Shown here piece after piece: positions 52,448 to 61,168 of a DNA stretch of 64,000 nt (its first letter is position 1; each line of letters starts with the position of its first letter). The notes beneath the pieces were generated by a model. The model searched no databases. It had not been told where the DNA came from and saw only the letters and a program-made list of their open reading frames with translations. Source of the stretch: Virgibacillus chiguensis (GTDB lineage: Bacteria > Bacillota > Bacilli > Bacillales > Amphibacillaceae); contig NZ_FQXD01000003.1 in the NCBI RefSeq assembly GCF_900129865.1, forward strand, positions 186,001 to 250,000, given 5' to 3'. The translations under genes were made by a program, and so were the position numbers.

Positions 52448-52503
52448 TTATGATAAAACGTTTTATCATAATAAATATACAACGTGTACATAAAAAGAGT
52501 CAA
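52448..52503 (-). promoter_or_regulatory. Operon promoter with LacI-type operator
   Basis: Minus strand: -35 TTGACT (52503-52498), 18-base spacer, -10 TATATT (52479-52474). Just downstream, 52448-52471 is a perfect 24-bp palindrome centred on AAACGTTT with outer TTATGAT/ATCATAA. The AACGTT centre is typical of RbsR/LacI-family operators, and its position over the transcription start suits repression. Confidence 0.85.
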
Positions 52504-53084
52504 TACAAATATCGAATTTTGTCGAATGGATGTTAAAGTTTTTTTGAATTAATAGTAGGAATGCGTAAAAAAGAGAGGAAGATATAGAAAAGCTGGCCTT
52601 ATTTAAGGACCAGCTCTTTTGAAGGAGAGAGTTCTTATGCATTGTGAAGTAAACAGTACACTTCATAGAGCGGGGTTTGCTTCATAAAGTTGTTTACATG
52701 ATCATTAGTTAGTTCCAGCTAGTGGAACAGCATAAAGACTGGACAACGTATCCTTTAAGAAACAAATTACTAAAAAGAATCTGTGCAGACAGTTAAGACT
52801 GTATACATTTTTCTTGTATTAATAAATTGTTTGGAGGATATTTATAAGAACTTTTTCTCCTTCGCTACTTATTATTAGCAGTAATCTACAAAATATACGT
52901 ACGTAAAAAATATTTTTTGAGCTATAAGAACCATTATGACAACATGTATGGAGAAGGTAACATTTTACTGTGAAATTTTTCGTGACAAAGGCAAACTTAT
53001 ATTTGTCGAAAAAAAGCATACTGTTTACTTTGTTTTTTATATTGAGCAAGTGCTAAAATATAAACAAGAAGAGGAGGGGCATTT
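52504..53084. other. Intergenic region between the ribose operon and ecsA
   Basis: A hairpin AAAAGCTGG...CCAGCTCTTTT lies at 52588-52622, terminator-like on either strand. The ecsA promoter should lie near 53040-53065 (TAAAAT at about 53054) but is not clear. No gene seen. Confidence 0.45.
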
Positions 53085-53831
53085 GTGGAATCTTTACTAC
53101 ATATTGAAAACCTTTATGGAGGATATACGCATAAGCATGTGTTACAAGGTATTTCCTTTACGGTACATACAGGTGAAATTGTTGGGTTAATTGGTTTAAA
53201 TGGAGCTGGAAAAAGCACTACTATTAAACATGTTATCGGGTTAATGCAACCAAAAAAAGGGACGATTACTGTAAACGGAAAAACATTTCAAGAAAATACG
53301 GAGACATACAGGAATCAAATGGCTTATATTCCTGAAATGCCTATCTTATATGATGAACTGACATTGTATGAACACTTGCGTTTAACAGCTATGGCTTATG
53401 ATATTCCGCAAGATATATTTGAAAAAAGGTTAGAGCCTTTATTAAAAGAATTTAGAATGGAGAAGAAGTTAAACTGGTTCCCTGTCCATTTTTCCAAGGG
53501 TATGCGTCAAAAGGTTATGATAATGTGTGCATTTTTAATTGAGCCACCATTATATATTGTAGACGAGCCTTTTGTAGGGCTTGATCCGTTAGGTATTCAA
53601 TCTTATTTACAGCTAATGAATCAGATGAAAGAAAATGGATCGGGTGTGCTGATGTCTACCCATATTTTAGCAACAGCAGAGCGGTATTGTAATCGCTTTG
53701 TTATATTACATGACGGAACGATACGAGCTGATGGCAGTCTGGATCAATTAAGAGAGAGCTTTAAAATGCCCCATGCTACTTTAGATGATTTGTATGTACA
53801 ATTAACAAAGGAAGAAAATGACCATGTTTAA
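53085..53831 (+). CDS. ecsA: ABC transporter ATPase EcsA
   Basis: 248 residues, GTG start after GAGGAGGGGC. Walker A GLNGAGKST at 37-45, signature FSKGMRQKVMIMCAF, Walker B YIVDEPFVGLDPLG, H-loop MSTHILATAERYC. It matches EcsA. With EcsB it forms an exporter needed in Bacillus for protein secretion, competence and intramembrane proteolysis by RasP; export of peptide remnants has been suggested. It overlaps ecsB by 14 bases. Confidence 0.95.
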   Translation: MESLLHIENLYGGYTHKHVLQGISFTVHTGEIVGLIGLNGAGKSTTIKHVIGLMQPKKGTITVNGKTFQENTETYRNQMAYIPEMPILYDELTLYEHLRLTAMAYDIPQDIFEKRLEPLLKEFRMEKKLNWFPVHFSKGMRQKVMIMCAFLIEPPLYIVDEPFVGLDPLGIQSYLQLMNQMKENGSGVLMSTHILATAERYCNRFVILHDGTIRADGSLDQLRESFKMPHATLDDLYVQLTKEENDHV

Positions 53832-55035
53832 TTCTCACCATTTTTTCAAGGAACGGTTTTCAGCGCATTTAAAAGAGACAAGTCGTTATTTACGCTATAT
53901 ATTTAATGGTCATATAGCTATTGCAATGCTATTTTTCATCTCTGCGTTAGCTGTTTATTACCAAAAGTGGTTGCAAGAGATCCCAGATGATTTTCCTGCT
54001 GCTTGGGTTATATCCATTGTTTTTGGCTTGATAGCAAGTTATAGTCCGGTGCGCACCTTGTTAAAAGAACCAGATCTTGTATTTTTAATTCCAGCAGAAC
54101 AGAAAATGAAAGCTTATTTTCGTAATGCTATTGCATACAGCTTTACGATTCAATTGTATTTAGTATTTTTAGCTGCTGCAGCTTTGGGCCCGTTATATAC
54201 AACTGTTTTCGCTAATCGTGCTGGGGTTGTATATCTCATAACCATTGCATTGTTGCTTGTATTTAAATTCGCCAATCTAATTGCGAATTGGTGGATGCTC
54301 AAAGTGAGGGAACGTGATTCTCGGTTGATTGATACAGTCGTTCGTACTGTGTTAAATATAGCTGTCTTTTATTTTTTTATATCTGGCAGCATGTTATTAG
54401 CCGGTATCACAACATTGCTTTTTGCCATTGTGTTTTTGTATGATTATCAAATAGCGAGTAAACGTTCTGGATTACTATGGGATTTACTGGTGGAAAAAGA
54501 CCAAAGTCGTATGCAAGCATTTTACCGATTAGCAAATATGTTCGCAGATGTACCTCATTTAAAAAGTCGAGTGAAAAAACGGCATTGGTTGGTCCGTATC
54601 GTTAGTCAAGTTCCTTTTACTCGAACAGCTACTTACGATTATTTATATCGAATCACTTTGATACGAAGTGGTGATTACCTCGGTATCTATATGAGATTAG
54701 TCGTTATAGGTGGGGTGCTTATTTATGTGATTCCACCATTATGGCTGAAAATTATCTTTGCTTTATTGTTTTTATATTTAAGTAGTTTTCAAATGATGAC
54801 CTTATACCAGCATCACCGTACGATTTTGTGGCTGGATCTCTACCCGGTTTCCTTGCAAATTCGCCAACAATCATTATTAAAGTTACTATTGCAATTAAGT
54901 ATTGTACAAGTGATTCTATTTACGGCATTGTTTATTGTAATGGGTATATATATAGGGGCCATGATAACATTTGCAGGTGGGATTATATTCTCTTGGTTGT
55001 TTGTAGATGGCTATGTGAAACGAAAGCTTACGTAA
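53818..55035 (+). CDS. ecsB: ABC transporter permease EcsB
   Basis: 405 residues (ATG at 53818; a second ATG at 53824 is also possible). Eight or so membrane segments. The N-terminal stretch FFKERFSAHLKETSRYLRYI with FNGHIAIAM, and SPVRTLLKEPDLVFLIPAEQ, are EcsB signatures. No ecsC follows, unlike B. subtilis; the next gene is yhaA on the other strand. Confidence 0.94.
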   Translation: MTMFNSHHFFKERFSAHLKETSRYLRYIFNGHIAIAMLFFISALAVYYQKWLQEIPDDFPAAWVISIVFGLIASYSPVRTLLKEPDLVFLIPAEQKMKAYFRNAIAYSFTIQLYLVFLAAAALGPLYTTVFANRAGVVYLITIALLLVFKFANLIANWWMLKVRERDSRLIDTVVRTVLNIAVFYFFISGSMLLAGITTLLFAIVFLYDYQIASKRSGLLWDLLVEKDQSRMQAFYRLANMFADVPHLKSRVKKRHWLVRIVSQVPFTRTATYDYLYRITLIRSGDYLGIYMRLVVIGGVLIYVIPPLWLKIIFALLFLYLSSFQMMTLYQHHRTILWLDLYPVSLQIRQQSLLKLLLQLSIVQVILFTALFIVMGIYIGAMITFAGGIIFSWLFVDGYVKRKLT

Positions 55036-55071
55036 AAACACATGAGGGGTATGTTACCTCATGTGTTTTTT
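55034..55071 (+). terminator. Terminator after ecsB
   Basis: AAAAACACATGAGG and CCTCATGTGTTTTTT around GGTATGTTA. Confidence 0.9.
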
Positions 55072-55214
55072 ACGTTGCACTAGTCTAACATTTTTAACAG
55101 CTATGCAAGAGATAATACGGCTGATTTATGTCTAAAGTCGTCGTTTACCAGAGGTCGTATGAGATTTTGTATAGCATCATTATACTTTCAACATCTATTT
55201 TAAAGAGGGGAACA

Positions 55215-56384
55215 TTATCTAGTTTGATAAGCTAAATAAGCAGTTATGAGTGTTTTGGCAGCTATTGGCATAGCTTGTTCATTAAAATCAAATTTTGGAT
55301 GGTGGTGTGGAAATGGTTGTTTATCTTTTTGAGCGCCTGTAAAAAAGAACGCTCCAGGTTTTTTTTGCAGATAATATGCAAAGTCCTCACCAGCCATAGA
55401 AGGCTCAATCGTTTCTGTTTTTGTAATCTCTTTAATATGTTGATCCATTTGTAACAAGAGTGCTGCTTCTTCCTTGTGATTAATTAAAGGGGGGTACCCT
55501 TTGATGTAATCAAATCTATAGGTGGCATCTTGACTCATACATATTCCTTTAATGACTGCTTCCATTTCCTTCATAATTGTTGCTTGTAAGTCAGGGTTCA
55601 AATATCGTACCGTTCCTACAAGACTTGCTTTGTCAGCTATTACATTAAATGCTTTACCAGCTTCGAAAATGCCTACGGTTATAACGGCTGTATCTAACGG
55701 ATTCATTCGTCTGCTGACAATTTGTTGTAATTGCGACACGATTTGTGATCCAATAACAATGGCGTCCTTTGTTTCATGTGGATACGCGCCATGGCCACCC
55801 TTGCCCTGGACTTCTATTGTAAAACAATCTGCTCCGGCCATAAAAGCCTGTTTGGATGTTTGTAACACCCCAACTGGCGTTGTGGCCCATAAATGGGTAC
55901 CGAAAACAGCGTCAACATGATCAATGGCACCTGAATCGATAATAGGTTTTGCTCCTCCAGGTGCATATTCCTCTGCATGTTGATGTAAAAAAACAATTGT
56001 CCCAGGCAATTCTTGTTTGTACGTTATTAATGCCTTAGCTAAAGTTAGCAATGTAGCTGTATGACCGTCATGCCCACATGCGTGCATCATACCCTTTACT
56101 TTAGAACGATAGGGGACATCTTTTTCATCTTGAATGGGAAGCGCATCAAAATCGGCTCGCAGCGCAATTGTTTTTCCTGGCTTTCCACCTTTTATAGTTG
56201 CAATGACACCATTGCCTCCGATATTTGTTTCATAAGGTATACCTAGTGTTTCGTAATAATTAGCAATATAGGCAGCTGTTTTTGTTTCTTGAAACGATAA
56301 CTCTGGATATTGGTGAAGATGTCTCCGAATATGTACCATTTCTTCATAGAACGCTTCAATGGAGTGATATATTTGTTTTAACAA
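55215..56384 (-). CDS. yhaA: M20D amidohydrolase YhaA
   Basis: 389 residues. TTG at 56384 is the likely start because TTGGAGGTACG lies just upstream; the longer frame would begin inside that site. HRHLHQYPELSFQE near 25, MHACGHDGHTATLL near 95 and HQHAEEYAPGGAKP near 130 give the metal and Glu residues of N-acyl amino acid or aminoacylase-type enzymes. Dimer domain about 180-290. The C-terminal metal ligand region is EPSMAGEDFAYYLQ. Substrate unknown. Position after ecsB as in B. subtilis. Confidence 0.92.
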   Translation of the reverse strand: MLKQIYHSIEAFYEEMVHIRRHLHQYPELSFQETKTAAYIANYYETLGIPYETNIGGNGVIATIKGGKPGKTIALRADFDALPIQDEKDVPYRSKVKGMMHACGHDGHTATLLTLAKALITYKQELPGTIVFLHQHAEEYAPGGAKPIIDSGAIDHVDAVFGTHLWATTPVGVLQTSKQAFMAGADCFTIEVQGKGGHGAYPHETKDAIVIGSQIVSQLQQIVSRRMNPLDTAVITVGIFEAGKAFNVIADKASLVGTVRYLNPDLQATIMKEMEAVIKGICMSQDATYRFDYIKGYPPLINHKEEAALLLQMDQHIKEITKTETIEPSMAGEDFAYYLQKKPGAFFFTGAQKDKQPFPHHHPKFDFNEQAMPIAAKTLITAYLAYQTR

Positions 56385-56712
56385 AGAACGTACCTCCAAT
56401 GTTTTTAGTTGTAATTATACCATTAGCAGTGTATAAAAAGAATCTATTTTTTGAAAAAATAAACAAAAGTGATGTATGTACTTGCTCGATGAAAGTACAA
56501 AAGTATGCTGCGTCATATTTTGGTTACATAAAAGTAGAAGGTGTGGAAGGTGCGTGCGGAAATCGTTCCCTTGGAAGATAGGAAAGTATACCGAAAAGAC
56601 TTGGTGGTATGATAGACCAAGTCTTTTCTAAAAAGATAAGAAAGTAAAAAGTAAGGTGCTTCTGTATAACGAAATAACCGAACCTTTGTTTAAATATTAG
56701 GATCGATTATGC
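56385..56712. other. Intergenic region with hairpin and repeat fragments
   Basis: A hairpin AAAAGACTTGG...CCAAGTCTTTT at 56594-56628 is followed at once by AGATAAGAAAGTAAAAAG and CTGTATAACGAAATAACCGA, the first 50 bases of a family B repeat whose body is missing. Confidence 0.6.
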
Positions 56713-57147
56713 TTATGCCAAGCGTGGATCAGCTAATAGTCGCTCAATTTCTTCTTTATGATGTGTTTCATCAGCAATCATATCTTCTAATTTTACAACA
56801 AGTTCCGTGTAGCCTAATTTCTCAGCTTGCTCTTTCCTTTTTTCATAACGTTTAATTGTATCTGTTTCTGCTTGTAATGTTGCTTGTAATAGATCCTTAA
56901 CGTCTGTAGGTTGTGGAACGTCAGCTGCTTTAGTCGTAGGTGTGCCACCTAAAGAGCTGATTTTTTCTGAAAGGTATAAAGCATGTCCTAATTCATCTGT
57001 CACTTCTGCTTCAAAAAAAGGTTTTAATGCAGAACGATATAGTCCGCTAACTACGGAGGCACTATACGTGTATTGAATAGCTGCCCCATATTCATTTGCT
57101 AAGTCTACATTTAAACCATCAATTAATGTTTGTAAGTCTTGTTCCAT
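56713..57147 (-). CDS. Ferritin-like diiron protein
   Basis: 144 residues from the ATG at 57147 (AAAGGAT upstream). Four-helix pattern with carboxylate/His ligands: Glu19 (ANEYGAAIQY), Glu52 and His55 (DELGHALYL), Glu94 (QAETDTIKRYEKRK) and Glu127/His130 (ADETHHKEEIERLL). This fits the bacterioferritin-like ferritin-fold group. Iron storage or oxidative-stress protection is likely but not proven. Confidence 0.85.
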   Translation of the reverse strand: MEQDLQTLIDGLNVDLANEYGAAIQYTYSASVVSGLYRSALKPFFEAEVTDELGHALYLSEKISSLGGTPTTKAADVPQPTDVKDLLQATLQAETDTIKRYEKRKEQAEKLGYTELVVKLEDMIADETHHKEEIERLLADPRLA

Positions 57148-57271
57148 TTGCAATCCATCCTTTCATAAACTTCTTGAATACTCCACATATCTATTACCCT
57201 TCTCTGTTTTTTTAAAACGTAAATTCGGGTATGATGTGAAAAAAGACAAAAATAAAGGAGAGGATCTGGTT

Positions 57272-57919
57272 ATGAGAAGAAGTATGATGTACTTGTATGC
57301 GACCGTATTTTTCATTGGAGTTGTTCTCACATTGTTATGGGGTTATAAAGTGGCAAATCAAACAATGCCATATATTGATCAATGGACACGTGATGTAGTA
57401 GAGAGATTAGATGATACAGCCATTTATACTGCTTTTCGCTGGATTACAGAGCTAGGTTCATCATCTTTTACAATTCCGTTTGTCCTTGTAATGGCATTTG
57501 TTTTTTGGTGGATGTACCGTAGTATAATACCTGCGCTGATTTTTAGCTTAGGGACACTTTCAACGCATTATTTTAACATAGTCATTAAACATTTGGTGGA
57601 AAGAGACAGACCGAGTGTACTCGTTGCAGCAAATGCAGAAGGACATAGTTTTCCTTCAGGTCATGCTATGATATCAATGGTTTGCTACGGATTAGTTGCG
57701 TATTTCCTGTCCAATCGTCTAAAACAAAAGACAAAAAAATGGCTCATCCAAGTCTTTTTTGCCGGTTTGATACTCTTAATAGGCATGAGTCGATATATCA
57801 TTAATGTCCATTATTTAACAGATGTTCTTGCAGGGTTCTTTATCGGTTTTTTATGCTTGATTGGTTTGGTATATCTTTATCAGTTAACGAGCAGACAAAT
57901 TTCTCCGTCTAGAGGTTGA
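57272..57919 (+). CDS. PAP2-family membrane phosphatase
   Basis: 215 residues from the ATG at 57272 (AAAGGAGAGG upstream). Six membrane segments. All three phosphatase motifs are present: KHLVERDRP at 106-114, FPSGHAM at 127-133 and SRYIINVHYLTD at 173-184. Related enzymes act on undecaprenyl pyrophosphate or phosphatidylglycerol phosphate; B. subtilis YodM and BcrC/YwoA type are relatives. Undecaprenyl pyrophosphate recycling is plausible. Confidence 0.88.
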   Translation: MRRSMMYLYATVFFIGVVLTLLWGYKVANQTMPYIDQWTRDVVERLDDTAIYTAFRWITELGSSSFTIPFVLVMAFVFWWMYRSIIPALIFSLGTLSTHYFNIVIKHLVERDRPSVLVAANAEGHSFPSGHAMISMVCYGLVAYFLSNRLKQKTKKWLIQVFFAGLILLIGMSRYIINVHYLTDVLAGFFIGFLCLIGLVYLYQLTSRQISPSRG

Positions 57920-58097
57920 GGTTAAAGCAGTCCCGAGGATGTTCTCCTCTCCCACTTATATTGATAGGATAAAAATGACAGAGATGCTGATGCGTTTCGT
58001 GAAGCTTTTGCTAGCCTTCTATTTAAACTATCTTAGCAACTTCCAATGGATGAAAGGCTTCATTGCTCTAAGCATCTCGTTATTTATGAGAGGAGAA

Positions 58098-58610
58098 ATG
58101 AAGATGGAAGTAATATCTGAAACAAGTAAAGCAGTACCAGTATTAAAGAATAGAAATTTTTTGTTATTATTTATTGGCTCTCTTTTTTCTGCACCTGGTT
58201 ACTACATTTATTTAATCGCAGCAGAGTGGTTAATGTTAACGATCAGTGAAAATAGAGTTTATTTTGGCATGCTGTTTTTCGCAGCTTCTGTTCCACGATT
58301 GTTACTATTGGCAGTTGGTGGGGTTGTTGCTGATAGGTTTAATAAACGAATCATTTTATTTATTGCTGATTTGCTTAGGGCTTTGTTCATTGCTGCGCTT
58401 TTGTTATTCTTCTATCTTGATATGGTAACAGTTTGGCATTTAATCATTTTAGCCGCATTGTTTGGGATCGCTGATGCTTTTAGTTACCCCGTTACAAACT
58501 CTATGACAGTAAAAACGCATGTGAGTAATATTCTATCAAAACTGGAAGTGAACGATCGAACCCAAGCTGCAGTTTATGTACACCGTAATCGATTGTATCA
58601 GCAAAAATAA
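58098..58610 (+). pseudogene. MFS transporter N-terminus fused to a LuxR-type HTH tail
   Basis: From the ATG at 58098 (GAGAGGAGAA upstream), residues 1-134 are the first four to five membrane segments of an MFS_3-type exporter (NRNFLLLFIGSLFSAPGYYI, GGVVADRFNKR). At about codon 136 the frame passes directly into TVKTHVSNILSKLEVNDRTQ and AAVYVHRNRL, the recognition helix and end of a NarL/LuxR response regulator. An in-frame deletion has fused two genes, and neither part is complete. A short hydrophobic frame ending at 58739 may be a further relic. Confidence 0.8.
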
Positions 58611-58785
58611 GGTCTATTTGTTATACTGACTGTACTACATAGCTTAACAACTTTTAAGCAGCCATTGGATACATGCCATTTTTTCTTTTTGCTAATCTTC
58701 TCTGCTGTTTGTATACTATTAATAACACATATGAGATGAGAAAATCTAGTCGCAATAGCGATGGGGATAGGGGAAAGGATTATTT

Positions 58786-59217
58786 ATGGTGAAACTTTCA
58801 AACAAACAAGAAAATCTGTTATTACTTATTTGGGCGCCGTCTGTAGTTGCTCTACTTGGAAGTCTGTTTTTTTCTGAAATAATGGGGTACCCGCCTTGTG
58901 ATTTATGTTGGATACAGCGAATATTCATGTACCCACTTGTTATTATTTACGGTACAGCCTTATGGAAGAAAGACATCTCCATTGCGTTACCAGGTTTGTT
59001 TTTGAGTGGGATAGGAATGCTTGTATCCATATACCATTATCTAACGCAAAAACTCCCAGCCTTACAAAAGGCTGGCGATGCATGTGGTCTGATCCCATGC
59101 AATACTATCTATATTAATTGGTTTGGTTTTGTGACAATTCCCTTTTTAGCAGGTATAGCATTTATTTTTATATTTGGATTACATATAATATTAATACGAT
59201 CTAGACGGATGTTATAG
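58786..59217 (+). CDS. bdbC: Disulfide bond formation protein BdbC (DsbB family)
   Basis: 143 residues, four membrane segments. Two redox Cys pairs: PPCDLCWIQR (Cys38, Cys41) and GDACGLIPCNTIYI (Cys100, Cys105). It reoxidises an extracytoplasmic thiol oxidase and passes electrons to quinone. The thioredoxin-like protein encoded 150 bases downstream is its probable partner. GGGGAAAGG precedes the ATG. Confidence 0.94.
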   Translation: MVKLSNKQENLLLLIWAPSVVALLGSLFFSEIMGYPPCDLCWIQRIFMYPLVIIYGTALWKKDISIALPGLFLSGIGMLVSIYHYLTQKLPALQKAGDACGLIPCNTIYINWFGFVTIPFLAGIAFIFIFGLHIILIRSRRML

Positions 59218-59368
59218 CTGTGAAAAATAGTAGCTAAAAGAAATGGATGGTAAGGAAATGACAGTTAAAGATGTCCATTGTTTTAACGGGGCAAAGAAAA
59301 TAGTGATTTACTAGAATGATATTGTAGTATATAATGTCGAAGAGTCTTTCTCAAAAGGAGCTGAAATT

Positions 59369-59848
59369 ATGGCTAAAAAAATATCCATTTTTATTGGTGT
59401 TATTGTCGTTTTATTTGCAGGTCTATATTTTGTTGTCGACTACAAAAATAACCAAGCTGTTGAAGATAACAACAACCCTTATGGAGATAAAGAGCTGGAG
59501 CAGGGCACAATTGATCAATTAGATGATCCAAACTATAAGAATCAGATTATGCCAGATGAGCTCAAAAAGAAAGTGGATAGTGGAGATCCTGTAACGGTTT
59601 ATTTTTATAGTCCAACATGTTCACACTGTCAGTCAACTACTCCGTATCTTGTGCCTTTAGCAGAAGATAATGACATCGATATGAAAAAAATGAACTTACT
59701 TGAGTTTAATAATGAGAGGGAAGTTTACAGCATAGATTCTGTACCAACTTTAGTCCATTTTGAAGATGGCAAAGAAGTTTCACGTATTGTTGGTGATCAG
59801 GGGGAAGCGAATTTTCAAACCTTCTTTGATGAATATGTAAATAGATAA
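59369..59848 (+). CDS. Membrane-anchored thioredoxin-like protein
   Basis: 159 residues. N-terminal anchor at residues 5-23 (ISIFIGVIVVLFAGLYFVV), a charged linker, then a thioredoxin fold with the active site SPTCSHCQ (Cys84, Cys87) and cis-Pro in DSVPTLVHF (Pro126). It lacks the long helical insertion of BdbD/DsbA. Probably the oxidase or reductase acting on exported proteins together with BdbC. AAAAGGAGCTG precedes the ATG; a terminator follows. Confidence 0.88.
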   Translation: MAKKISIFIGVIVVLFAGLYFVVDYKNNQAVEDNNNPYGDKELEQGTIDQLDDPNYKNQIMPDELKKKVDSGDPVTVYFYSPTCSHCQSTTPYLVPLAEDNDIDMKKMNLLEFNNEREVYSIDSVPTLVHFEDGKEVSRIVGDQGEANFQTFFDEYVNR

Positions 59849-59885
59849 AACAGTAACATGTTATAGAGTTTATTATGTAGCATCG

Positions 59886-59914
59886 AAAAGCCAACTATTG
59901 AATAGTTGGCTTTT
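59886..59914 (+). terminator. Terminator after the thioredoxin-like gene
   Basis: AAAAGCCAACTAT and ATAGTTGGCTTTT around TGA, followed by a repeat head (AGATAAGAAAGTGAA) within ten bases. Confidence 0.88.
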
Positions 59915-59941
59915 CTAAATAGATAAGAAAGTGAATCACGG

Positions 59942-60524
59942 TTACTTGATAATTTATGTGCTGCTTTACAATGTGCTAACATTGATTACGCTATTTACGA
60001 TAAAACAGTCCCTAACCCAACTGTTAGAAATATTGAAGAAGCACTTACTTTATTTTGCGACCAACAATGTAAAGCAATGATTGCTTTAGGAAGGGGATCC
60101 GTTATAGACTGTGCAAAAGTAGTTGGAGCTAGATTTGTTATCCGAGTAAACCTATATCTAAAATGAAGGGTCAATTAAAGGTTCGTAAAGAGACACCAAC
60201 ATTATATGCTGTTCCGATTACTGCAGGGTCTGGGAGTGAAGCAACGTTAGCAGTTGTTGGTAGTAATCCTGCTACTTTCGAAAAAGTACGCCTTATGTTC
60301 TGGAATTTTATGATGATGCGGTTTATGATTCATTGGCTGAACTTGCAGATACAGTACAGCCTATCAACCAATTCCCATCTAATAAAGAGAAAGCGCTTTG
60401 GATGATCAGGGAAATAAAACGAATGAATAAAGCAATGGGTATCCCTGAAAAAATAGCTACAATTGATAAAGGTGTTATCCCTAAAATAGTAGAAAGGGCT
60501 CTAAAGGAAGCAAATCCATTATAA
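59942..60524 (+). pseudogene. Iron-containing alcohol dehydrogenase relic
   Basis: Three frame-shifted pieces: 59942-60165 reads YDKTVPNPTVRNIEEAL and MIALGRGSVIDCAKVVGA (the GGGSxxDxAK cofactor motif); about 60145-60265 reads TPTLYAVPITAGSGSEAT; and 60333-60524 reads NQFPSNKEKALWMIREIKRM to VERALKEANPL. The N-terminus and most of the metal-binding middle are gone. Clearly derived from a class III dehydrogenase; original substrate unknown. Confidence 0.85.
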
Positions 60525-60670
60525 CCAGTCCCTCAAATACTAACTAAACAGGATTTGTACCACCTGTATTATCAAATTACTGAATGATTATCCATACTGA
60601 GATTTTTGGCTACCGTTTCCGTTTTATTTCGATAGCTACTACACCCTGATCGCGACATAGGAACATACGA

Positions 60671-61168
60671 TTATTTCTCTTCTGTCACCATATGATAAGA
60701 TGTTATAAATGGTCGATCTGCATAATAATCGGGAGTTTTCACAGATGGATTCTTATGTGCCTGTTTAAACTGATCTGACGTTTTCCAATTCTCAAAATCT
60801 TGCACAGAGCGCCATTGGGTGAAAACAATGTAGGTATTTCCTTTTTTTGGTTTTAACAGGCGGAATGCTTGGAATCCTGGCATTTTTTCTACCTCATGTT
60901 TGCGATTTTGAAAATGATGCTCAAAAACGGGTTGCCCTTCTTCTGTTACGGGTATGTTATTCATAACAACATATCCTTCTTCTTGTACCGCTCCAATTGT
61001 AATTAAAATTACATATTCTCTTCCAGAATTGAAAATGCTTTTAGCTTTATCCTCATAATAGGCAAGCGAACTGGATTCACCATGCATAAGGGATATATGT
61101 TTTTCTGGGTGTTTATCAATGATTTTTTGTAAAAATTCAGCGGTTCCATTTGTCATATGAGCAAACAT
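60671..61168 (-). CDS. hmoB: Heme-degrading monooxygenase HmoB
   Basis: 165 residues from the ATG at 61168, with GAGGAGG eight bases before (an ATG at 61174 is too close). The C-terminal ABM fold (NNIPVTEEGQPVFEHHFQNR, PGFQAFRLLKPKKG and FTQWRSVQDFENWKTSDQFK) matches HmoB/YhgC of B. subtilis, which opens heme and releases iron. In B. subtilis it also neighbours pbpF and the hem genes. Confidence 0.9.
   Translation of the reverse strand: MFAHMTNGTAEFLQKIIDKHPEKHISLMHGESSSLAYYEDKAKSIFNSGREYVILITIGAVQEEGYVVMNNIPVTEEGQPVFEHHFQNRKHEVEKMPGFQAFRLLKPKKGNTYIVFTQWRSVQDFENWKTSDQFKQAHKNPSVKTPDYYADRPFITSYHMVTEEK

Noticed and set aside
56282-56581. Plus-strand frame of 99 codons
   Set aside because: Mostly antisense to yhaA with a random-looking tail; no ribosome site.
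60163-60524. Two short plus-strand frames as separate genes
   Set aside because: Both are fragments of one dehydrogenase relic, recognisable by GSGSEAT and the C-terminal helix.
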